5,444 nt of DNA, from contig JBOGFJ010000179.1 in the NCBI GenBank assembly GCA_050743385.1, positions 1-5,444 of the forward strand. Reading direction: 5' to 3'. The notes under the pieces were generated by a model, which saw nothing but the letters and a program-made list of their open reading frames with translations, searched no databases and had not been told where the DNA came from. A program made the translations under genes and the position numbers. Below, piece after piece: positions 1-4,724 of this stretch (positions are counted from its first letter, which is position 1; every line of letters begins with the position of its first letter). Origin of the DNA: JACDBD01 sp050743385. GTDB lineage: Bacteria; Actinomycetota; Acidimicrobiia; IMCC26256; JACDBD01.

Positions 1-26
1 CCGCTCCCGCTCGCGCCCGGCGGGCC

Positions 27-49
27 GGGGGCCGGGGGGTCCGGCCCCT
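27..49 (+). other. G/C-rich hairpin upstream of dnaX (possible terminator or 3' end of an RNA gene)
   Basis: The arm GGGGCCGG (28-35) pairs perfectly with CCGGCCCC (41-48) around a five-base loop GGGGT, and G27-T49 can add a wobble pair. No T-run follows, so it is not a classical intrinsic terminator, though actinobacterial terminators often lack one. In many actinobacteria the small SRP RNA gene (ffs) lies just before dnaX, so this could be the tail of that RNA. However, the diagnostic SRP apical loop (GGAAGG...AGCAG) is not in the window, so I cannot identify the RNA. It may also simply end an upstream transcript. Confidence 0.4.
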
Positions 50-91
50 CCGTGGAATGATGGCAGTCACCTCATTACTAAGGTCGGAGTC

Positions 92-1927
92 GTGGCGCCG
101 TACCAGTCGCTCTACCGCAAGCACCGGCCCCAGACGTTCGCGGCACTCCGCGGTCAAGACCACGTCACCGCAGCGCTGCGCAACGCGGTGCGCGACGGGC
201 GGGTCGGCCACGCCTACCTCTTCTCCGGTCCCCGAGGCACCGGCAAGACCACGACCGCTCGTGTCCTCGCCAAGGCGCTGAATTGCATTGCCCTCCGGCC
301 CGAGGGCGAGCCCTGCGGTGAGTGTGAGAACTGCGTCTCCATCGCCGAGGGTCGGTTCCTCGATCTCTTCGAGCTCGACGCCGCGTCCAACAACAGCGTC
401 GACAACATCCGCGACCTCACCGAGAGCGTGAACCTGGGCCTCGGACCGGCCTCGTCCCGCAAGGTCTACCTGGTTGACGAGGTGCACATGCTGAGTGCGG
501 CGGCCTCGAACGCGCTCCTCAAAACCCTCGAGGAGCCGCCCGATCACGTGGTGTTCGTGCTCGCGACGACCAACCCCGAGAAGGTGCTGCCGACGATCCG
601 CTCGCGCACGCAGCACTTCGAGCTCACGCTGTTCACGATCAACGAGATCGTCGCCGAGCTCACCGACATCATCGGACGAGAGGGCATCGACGCCGATCCC
701 GACGCCGTGGCGGTGATCGCCCGCGCCGCCGCGGGCTCGATGCGTGATGCCCTGTCGCTGCTCGACCAGGCGCTCGCCCACGGCACCGGTCGCCTCGACG
801 CCGAGCCCGTCGCCGACCTGTTCGGGCGCACCTCGTTCGAGGTGCGTTGCCGCATCCTCGAGGCGGTGGCGAGCGAGGACGCCGCGCTCGTGCTCACCAC
901 GCTGGGCGAGCTCCTCGATGCCGGTCACGAGCCCCGCCGGATCGCTGAAGACCTGTTGCGGTCGGGGCGCGATGCATTTCTCATCAACGCGAGCGCGGGC
1001 AAGGTGCCGGTCGCGCTCCCCGCCGACGAGCAGCAGCGGCTCGGCGACCTGGGCCGGAACCTCGGAAACCCGCAGCTGGTGAGGGTGTTGGAGACGATCG
1101 GCCAGGCGGTAGTCGACATGCGCGGCACCGACGCCGCCGATCCCCGCCTCGTGCTCGAGGTCGCGCTGGTGCGCCTCTCACGGCGCGAGGCCGGTCCGCC
1201 GCTCCAGACCGTCATCGAACGCATCGAGCGGCTCGAGCGCATCGTCGCCGATCTCAAGGAGGGCGGCGTCGCCGCCGCCGCGCCCGCGAGTGCGACGCCG
1301 GGGGCGCCCGGCCGCACCATCGGCGCGATCCGGCGGGAGACGGCTGCCAGCGCGCCTGAGCCCGAGGCGGCGACCAAACCTGAGCCCCCGGTCCCCGATC
1401 CGGAGCCCTCGCCGGAGGCACCGAGCGCGCCGCTCGAGCTCGATGACGTGATCGTGGCGTGGGCGTCGATCCTCCCCGAGCTCCCGGTGGCGACGCGCAG
1501 CGCGGTGCAGGAGGCGCAGCCGCTGAAGGTCGAAGACGACATCATCACGTTCGGTGTGCCGCCGCGTCTGTTCGAGGCGGCCAGCCCGCGCTTTCGCCGT
1601 GAGGCCGACACGATCCGGGCGGCGCTCTCCGAGCGACTCGGCCGCAGGGCGCGCTTCACGTTGGTGTCCCACGAGGGGTTCGCGAGCCCGGCCGTGCCTC
1701 CGCCGCCGACCCCGGTTGCGAGCACGGAGCCCGACGAGCCGCCCCCACCCCCGCCGCCGAGCGCTCCCGACCAGCCGTCGGCGGTGGTCGACCTCACCCA
1801 GGAGGAGACCGCCATCGATCCGCAGGAGCTCGTCGACGCCGCGCCCGACGACGGCGCGCGCGACTCGATGCAGATGCTGACGGAGAATCTCGGCGCCACC
1901 GTCGTCGAGGAACGCCCGCGCGACTGA
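92..1927 (+). CDS. dnaX: DNA polymerase III subunit gamma/tau (clamp loader ATPase)
   Basis: This is the ATPase subunit of the clamp-loader complex, which opens the sliding clamp and places it on primed DNA at the replication fork. The 611-residue product opens with the family signature YQSLYRKHRPQTF. The AAA+ core shows Walker A GPRGTGKT (46-53), a zinc module with C65, C75, C78 and C81, Walker B ending DEVH (129-132), sensor 1 ATTN (158-161), an SRT arginine-finger motif (171-173, SRC in E. coli) and sensor 2 GSMRDA (215-220). Domain III and the collar helix follow to about 365, then a Pro/Ala/Glu-rich linker, a second folded segment (about 449-525), another proline-rich stretch with seven prolines (550-556), and a conserved-looking final helix (about 591-607). 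The GTG at 92 is preferred because the conserved N-terminus starts there and AAGG lies 8 nt upstream. No A-rich slippery heptamer is seen, so a single tau-like product is expected. First gene of the dnaX-ybaB-recR operon. Confidence 0.97.
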   Translation: MAPYQSLYRKHRPQTFAALRGQDHVTAALRNAVRDGRVGHAYLFSGPRGTGKTTTARVLAKALNCIALRPEGEPCGECENCVSIAEGRFLDLFELDAASNNSVDNIRDLTESVNLGLGPASSRKVYLVDEVHMLSAAASNALLKTLEEPPDHVVFVLATTNPEKVLPTIRSRTQHFELTLFTINEIVAELTDIIGREGIDADPDAVAVIARAAAGSMRDALSLLDQALAHGTGRLDAEPVADLFGRTSFEVRCRILEAVASEDAALVLTTLGELLDAGHEPRRIAEDLLRSGRDAFLINASAGKVPVALPADEQQRLGDLGRNLGNPQLVRVLETIGQAVVDMRGTDAADPRLVLEVALVRLSRREAGPPLQTVIERIERLERIVADLKEGGVAAAAPASATPGAPGRTIGAIRRETAASAPEPEAATKPEPPVPDPEPSPEAPSAPLELDDVIVAWASILPELPVATRSAVQEAQPLKVEDDIITFGVPPRLFEAASPRFRREADTIRAALSERLGRRARFTLVSHEGFASPAVPPPPTPVASTEPDEPPPPPPPSAPDQPSAVVDLTQEETAIDPQELVDAAPDDGARDSMQMLTENLGATVVEERPRD

Positions 1928-1951
1928 CCGCCCATCCAGCCGGGAGCGACC

Positions 1952-2284
1952 GTGTCGAACCAGAAGCAGCTCAACCAGATGATGCGCCAGATGCAGAAGA
2001 TGCAGACCGACATGGCCGCGGCGCAGGAGGCCCTCGCGACCGAGACCGTCGAGGCCACCGCGGGCGGTGGCACCGTGACGGCGGTCGTCACCGGTACCGG
2101 TGAGCTGCAGTCGATCTCGATCGCGGCCGAGGTCGTCGATCCCGACGACGTCGAGATGCTCGAAGACCTCGTCGTCGCCGCCGTCGGCGAGGGGCTGCGC
2201 AAGGCGCAGGAGCTCCAGGCCACCCGGATGGGCAACGTCACCGGTGGCCTCGACCTGGGCAGCCTCGGCGGCCTGCTCGGCTGA
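1952..2284 (+). CDS. ybaB: YbaB/EbfC family nucleoid-associated protein
   Basis: A small DNA-binding protein of the YbaB/EbfC family. Known members form dimers with a tweezer-like shape, bind DNA with little sequence specificity and associate with the nucleoid; the precise cellular role is unsettled. The 110-residue product has the family layout: a Met/Gln-rich amphipathic helix (about 5-30, with QMMRQMQKMQ), a beta section with the GGGTVTAVVTGTGEL stretch (38-52) and ISIAAEVVDPDD (54-65), then a long helix (about 66-92) and a Gly/Leu-rich tail ending GGLLG. This is a normal family length. The GTG at 1952 is chosen because GGGAG (1942-1946) sits 5 nt upstream; the next Met codons are at residues 10-11, inside the first helix. 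It begins 24 nt after dnaX and ends 1 nt before recR, an arrangement conserved widely in bacteria. Confidence 0.95.
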   Translation: MSNQKQLNQMMRQMQKMQTDMAAAQEALATETVEATAGGGTVTAVVTGTGELQSISIAAEVVDPDDVEMLEDLVVAAVGEGLRKAQELQATRMGNVTGGLDLGSLGGLLG

Positions 2285-2285
2285 G

Positions 2286-2897
2286 GTGAGCTCGGTCTAC
2301 GAGGGGCCGGTCCAGGCGCTGGTCGACGAGCTGGGGCGGCTACCAGGCGTCGGGCCCAAGTCGGCCCAACGGATCGCGTTCTACCTCCTGAAGGTCGCGC
2401 CGGAAGACGCAAACCGTCTCGCGCGCGCCATCGTCGAGGCGAAGGAGCGGGTGTCGTTCTGCAGACGGTGCTTCAACATCGCCGAAGGGGAGTTGTGCGC
2501 GTACTGCCGCGACGAGCGGCGCGACGCGACCGTGTTGTGCGTCGTGGAGGACCCGCGCGACATCGTGGCGCTCGAGCGCACCAACGAGTTCCGTGGTCGG
2601 TACCACGTGCTGCAGGGTGCGATCTCGCCAATCGAGGGGGTCGGTCCCGAGCAGCTGCGGATCCGGGAGCTGCTCGCGCGCGTGTCCGACGAAGGCGTGA
2701 AAGAGGTGATCCTCGCGACCAACCCCAACATCGAGGGTGAGGCAACGGCGATGTACCTCACAAAGCTCTTGCACCCGCTCGGGCTCAAGGTCACGCGCAT
2801 CGCGAGCGGACTGCCGGTGGGCGGTGACCTCGAGTATGCCGACCCGGTGACGCTCGGGCGCGCCCTCGAGGGCCGTCGCGAAGTCGAGGGTGATTGA
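2286..2897 (+). CDS. recR: Recombination mediator protein RecR
   Basis: RecR works with RecO and RecF to load RecA onto single-stranded gaps during DNA repair; known homologues form a ring-shaped tetramer around DNA. The 203-residue product (E. coli RecR is 201) shows the expected order: a helix-hairpin-helix segment with LGRLPGVGPKSAQRIAF (16-32), a four-cysteine zinc finger C59-x2-C62-x8-C71-x2-C74, a Toprim domain from about 82 with VVEDPRD (86-92) and ATNPNIEGEATA (144-155), and a C-terminal segment RIASGLPVGGDLEYAD (171-186). The same frame is open further upstream into ybaB, but homologues begin near YEGPVQ, so GTG at 2286 is the sensible start. It lies 1 nt after the ybaB stop and has no separate Shine-Dalgarno beyond GAGG overlapping the start, which points to translational coupling. 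Last gene of the operon; its TGA sits inside the -35 element of the next promoter. Confidence 0.96.
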   Translation: MSSVYEGPVQALVDELGRLPGVGPKSAQRIAFYLLKVAPEDANRLARAIVEAKERVSFCRRCFNIAEGELCAYCRDERRDATVLCVVEDPRDIVALERTNEFRGRYHVLQGAISPIEGVGPEQLRIRELLARVSDEGVKEVILATNPNIEGEATAMYLTKLLHPLGLKVTRIASGLPVGGDLEYADPVTLGRALEGRREVEGD

Positions 2898-2922
2898 CGC
2901 CAATCTCCACGCCCAGTAGTTA
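2894..2922 (+). promoter_or_regulatory. Predicted promoter of the first DUF4234 gene
   Basis: A near-consensus -35 TTGACG (2894-2899) is followed after 17 nt by TAGTTA (2917-2922), an A/T-rich patch in an otherwise GC-rich region. The -35 overlaps the recR stop codon. The -10 is a weak match to TATAAT (first T and A only). Support comes from the second DUF4234 gene, which has the same TTGAC, the same spacing and the same CCAGTAG around the -10. The ATG lies 34 nt beyond the -10, a normal leader length. Confidence 0.5.
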
Positions 2923-2941
2923 TCGTGGGTACTTCGCTGAC

Positions 2942-2947
2942 AAGGAG
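2942..2947 (+). promoter_or_regulatory. Strong ribosome binding site for the first DUF4234 gene
   Basis: AAGGAG ends 8 nt before the ATG at 2956. This is a near-perfect Shine-Dalgarno, stronger than those of the upstream operon, and it fixes the start against the overlapping frames that open at 2894 and 2925. Confidence 0.8.
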
Positions 2948-2955
2948 AAACTGGA

Positions 2956-3360
2956 ATGGCTCAGCCCGTACCTCCCAGTCCGTCGTCCGCGGCTGCCCGG
3001 GGCCCGATCGGGAAGCCCCGTTCACCCGGGATGCAGATCCTGCTCGCCATCGTCACCCTTGGTATCTACACGTACTTCTGGGTGTACTGGCAGCACAAGG
3101 AGATGAAGGACTACAGCGGCGAGGGTCTCGGCGGCGGGCTCGGGGTCGTCCTCTACTTCTTCATCTCGCCGGTGACGTACTTCCTGATCCCGTCGGAGAT
3201 CCGCAACCTGTACCAGGCCGAAGGCCGCGATCCGGGCTTCACGCCGCTCATCGGGCTGTGGTTCCTGCTCCCGATCATCGGGAGCTTCATCTGGTTCTTC
3301 AAGGTGCAGCCCGCGATCAACGACTTCTGGATCTCGAAGGGCGCGCCCCCGCCGGCCTGA
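2956..3360 (+). CDS. DUF4234-type small membrane protein, copy 1
   Basis: A 134-residue predicted inner-membrane protein of unknown function. It has a Pro/Ser/Ala-rich, probably cytosolic N-terminus (1-15), a GPIGKPRSPG linker (16-25) and three likely transmembrane helices (about 26-45, 62-79 and 96-115). The first helix contains LGIYTYFWVYW (35-45), the Gly-Ile-Tyr...Tyr-Trp pattern typical of DUF4234. Between helices are GEGLGGG (55-61) and LIPSE (77-81). After helix 3 comes KVQPAINDFW (116-125). By hand alignment it matches the next gene's product at 57 of 117 positions, so the two are diverged tandem duplicates. It has its own promoter-like element and Shine-Dalgarno and is followed by a strong hairpin, so it is probably a single-gene transcript. 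Family assignment rests on motif recall, not a search. No catalytic residues are evident; a structural or membrane-organising role is possible but unproven. Confidence 0.85.
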   Translation: MAQPVPPSPSSAAARGPIGKPRSPGMQILLAIVTLGIYTYFWVYWQHKEMKDYSGEGLGGGLGVVLYFFISPVTYFLIPSEIRNLYQAEGRDPGFTPLIGLWFLLPIIGSFIWFFKVQPAINDFWISKGAPPPA

Positions 3361-3376
3361 TCCTTCCCGAACGAAG

Positions 3377-3417
3377 CGTGCGAAAGGAGGCGGCCGCCCG
3401 GCCGCCTCCTTCGCGCG
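3377..3417 (+). terminator. GC-rich hairpin terminator after the first DUF4234 gene
   Basis: AAGGAGGCGGCC (3384-3395) pairs perfectly with GGCCGCCTCCTT (3400-3411) around a four-base loop GCCC. After a bulged A3383 the stem continues with six more pairs (3377-3382 with 3412-3417, one of them G-T). No T-run follows, as in many actinobacterial hairpin terminators. It begins 16 nt after the stop codon. The left arm includes a perfect AAGGAGG, but no start codon lies at a usable distance, so it is not a ribosome binding site. Confidence 0.7.
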
Positions 3418-3430
3418 GTCCTTGACCGCG
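3414..3430 (+). other. Second hairpin overlapping terminator and next promoter
   Basis: CGCGGTC (3414-3420) pairs perfectly with GACCGCG (3424-3430) around a three-base loop CTT. It shares bases 3414-3417 with the base of the preceding hairpin, so the full forms cannot coexist. The TTGACC -35 box of the next gene (3422-3427) lies in its loop and right arm. It may reinforce termination, or the inverted repeat may be a protein-binding site over the promoter; the sequence does not decide. Confidence 0.45.
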
Positions 3431-3450
3431 CTCGCGCTGACCAGTAGGAA
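3422..3450 (+). promoter_or_regulatory. Predicted promoter of the second DUF4234 gene
   Basis: TTGACC (3422-3427) and TAGGAA (3445-3450) are 17 nt apart. As in the promoter of the first copy, the -10 is preceded by CCAG, giving CCAGTAG at an identical distance from TTGAC. The rest of the spacer is largely different, which suggests these blocks are held for function. The ATG lies 39 nt after the -10. Confidence 0.5.
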
Positions 3451-3489
3451 TCCCGCGTCGACTTTCGACCATCTACGAGGAGAGCCCGC

Positions 3490-3882
3490 ATGACGCAGCC
3501 AACCCCCGCCCCGGCGCCCGGCGCCAAGGGCCCGATCGGCGAACCGCGCAATCCCGGTCAGGTCGCGATCCTGAGCCTGGTGACGTGCGGCATCTACGGC
3601 ATCTATTGGGCGTATCTCACGTTCGAGGAGCTCAAGCAGCACAACGGCGAGGGTCTGGGTGGCGGCATGGGCGCGCTCCTGAGCTGGCTGGTGGCGGGAT
3701 GGTTCATCCTCCCCTCCGAGATGCAGAAGATGTACCAGGCCGACGGTAAGCAGTCGCCGGTCGAGCCGATCGTCGGCCTCTGGCTGTTCATCCCGATCGC
3801 GGGCTGGTTCATCTACATGAACAAGGTGCAGGGCGCGCTGAACGACTACTGGGTGTCGAAGGGCGCGCAGCCGGTCGCCTGA
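3490..3882 (+). CDS. DUF4234-type small membrane protein, copy 2
   Basis: A 130-residue predicted membrane protein, paralogous to the product of the preceding gene. The N-terminus is Pro/Ala-rich (1-13), followed by GPIGEPRNPG (14-23) and three likely membrane helices (about 24-43, 59-74 and 93-110). Shared motifs are CGIYGIYWAY (33-42), GEGLGGG (53-59), LPSE (74-77), MYQADG (81-86), GLW (96-98) and KVQGALNDYWVSKGA (112-126). It lacks two residues in the second helix compared with copy 1, and the charged residues just after helix 1 differ (TFEELKQH against QHKEMKDY). The ATG is preceded by GAGGAG (3477-3482) at 7 nt. It has its own promoter-like element, so the two copies may be expressed separately. 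It converges with the minus-strand membrane operon, whose last stop is 9 nt away. The family's function is unknown. Confidence 0.85.
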   Translation: MTQPTPAPAPGAKGPIGEPRNPGQVAILSLVTCGIYGIYWAYLTFEELKQHNGEGLGGGMGALLSWLVAGWFILPSEMQKMYQADGKQSPVEPIVGLWLFIPIAGWFIYMNKVQGALNDYWVSKGAQPVA

Positions 3883-3892
3883 GACCGAGGCT
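3869..3892. terminator. Possible bidirectional hairpin between convergent genes
   Basis: AGCC+GGTC (3869-3876) can pair with GACC (3883-3886) and GGCT (3889-3892), leaving a two-base bulge (3887-3888) and a six-base loop that contains the TGA of the second DUF4234 gene. The structure lies exactly where two transcription units meet, and being an inverted repeat it could act on both strands. It is short, bulged and without T-runs, so the call is weak. Confidence 0.3.
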
Positions 3893-4332
3893 CAACCCGG
3901 CCAGATCTCGACGGGATAGGCGGCGGTCGGGACCACGTAGGTGCTGGCGACTTTGTCCTGCCACGTCTGCTTCTCGGGGTCCCACAGCATCCAGAGGTAG
4001 CCGATCAGGCAGGCAAAACCGGACGCGATCGACACGAGATAGCGGATGAACGCGCGTCCGTAGTCGATTCGTCCACCTGTCTCGGTGTCGACGACCCGGA
4101 TGTTGAGGATCTTCATCCCGACGGTCTGGCCGCTGCCGCTGCCGATGAAGAACACGCTGTAGGCGACGCCGACCACGATTCCGACGAACTGCCGCAGCGC
4201 AAGGTTGTCGACGGAGAACAGGATCAGGTTCAGCGGGACGCCGACGATGAGCCCGTCGAGGAGGAAGGCCCCGAACCGGTACCAGAAGTCGGCACGCGGG
4301 CCCGACGGGCCGCTCGACCCGTCGAACGTCAC
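3892..4332 (-). CDS. Short RDD family membrane protein
   Basis: A 146-residue membrane protein of the RDD family, named for conserved Arg-Asp-Asp residues; most members have no assigned biochemical role, and a few have been linked to ion transport. Visible here are R19 and D26 in WYRFGAFLLDGLIV, the GQTVGMKILNIRVVD segment (68-82) typical of the family (GxTxGKxxxxxxVV), and D126 in WQDKVASTYVV (124-134). Three likely membrane helices lie at about 20-40, 46-64 and 95-116. The same frame is open back to 4977, but that extension is Arg/Gly-rich and antisense to nothing plausible, while the domain begins near residue 15. GTG at 4332 is therefore chosen; it overlaps the DUF2752 stop by 4 nt (GTGA), implying coupled translation, and there is no own Shine-Dalgarno. 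Last gene of the minus-strand operon. Confidence 0.88.
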   Translation of the reverse strand: MTFDGSSGPSGPRADFWYRFGAFLLDGLIVGVPLNLILFSVDNLALRQFVGIVVGVAYSVFFIGSGSGQTVGMKILNIRVVDTETGGRIDYGRAFIRYLVSIASGFACLIGYLWMLWDPEKQTWQDKVASTYVVPTAAYPVEIWPG

Positions 4333-4703
4333 AGTGGTCGGTCGGTCGTGTACTTGAAGACCTGGTACGCCCACAGCAGGGCGAAGAACGTGAGCACGGC
4401 CCAGACCGGCACGACCGCCCGCCGCCAGCGCCATGCGACCAGCAGGAAGATCGCGAGGGCGATGATCAGGAGGCCGCCCGGGTTGAGGAAGAGCGATGCG
4501 CCGATGTCGCCGTGGACGGCGGCGGTCACCGCGCGGGTCATCCCACAGAACGGGCACGGCACCCCGGTCGCCCGCCGGAGCGGGCACAGCACGATGTCGG
4601 TGCCGGGCAGGGCCGGGCGGACGGCGGCGATACCGAGCATCGCCGCGCCGGCAACGCGCAGCGGCTTGAGATCGAACGCCACCGGGTCGGTCGCCGTCGG
4701 CAT
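4329..4703 (-). CDS. DUF2752 domain membrane protein
   Basis: A 124-residue predicted membrane protein of the DUF2752 family, function unknown. The diagnostic motif is CPLRRATGVPCPFCGMTRA (40-58), with three cysteines C40, C50 and C53 and the TGxPCPxCGxTRA core, followed by HGD (64-66) and FLNPGG (72-77). Hydrophobic segments at about 17-34, 76-91 and 97-113 suggest three membrane helices, the cysteine motif lying between the first two. The ATG at 4703 follows the upstream RDD gene by 21 nt; the only ribosome-binding-like sequence is a weak CAGG close before it, so translation may depend on the upstream gene. A GTG at residue 8 is an alternative start. The cysteines could bind a metal or form a disulfide, which is inference only. 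Its stop overlaps the next RDD gene by 4 nt, so the three genes form one unit. Confidence 0.87.
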   Translation of the reverse strand: MPTATDPVAFDLKPLRVAGAAMLGIAAVRPALPGTDIVLCPLRRATGVPCPFCGMTRAVTAAVHGDIGASLFLNPGGLLIIALAIFLLVAWRWRRAVVPVWAVLTFFALLWAYQVFKYTTDRPL

Positions 4704-4724
4704 CGGGCCTGAATCTACCGATGA

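Noticed and set aside
22..44. G-quadruplex in the dnaX leader
   Set aside because: Only three runs of three or more G are present and the fourth is GG, so a standard four-run quadruplex is not supported; the hairpin explains the sequence better.
518..530. CAAAAC run in dnaX as a possible frameshift site
   Set aside because: It does not fit a slippery heptamer in the reading frame and falls within the ATPase core (residues 143-146), too early to yield a gamma-like product.
2100..2285. Upstream extension of the recR frame into ybaB
   Set aside because: The extra residues are Ser/Arg-rich and out of frame with ybaB; RecR homologues begin just before YEGPVQ, matching GTG 2286.
925..2412. Long open frame (495 codons) on the minus strand opposite dnaX, ybaB and recR
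   Set aside because: Its product is Ser/Arg/Ala/Gly-rich low-complexity sequence with no family motif, and it lies opposite three well-supported genes; long antisense frames are expected in GC-rich DNA.
2856..2873. Overlapping palindromes GGGCGCGCCC and GCCCTCGAGGGC near the end of recR
   Set aside because: They lie inside conserved coding sequence and are of a length expected by chance in GC-rich DNA; no T-run follows and they end 22 nt before the stop codon.
2894..3425. Alternative plus-strand frames starting at 2894 and 2925
   Set aside because: They overlap the first DUF4234 gene, lack a proper Shine-Dalgarno and encode Arg/Pro-rich sequence, while ATG 2956 has AAGGAG at ideal spacing.
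4336..4347. Short GGTC tandem repeat at the end of DUF2752
   Set aside because: Only three units, coding for ordinary residues (TDRP), with no sign of variation or function.
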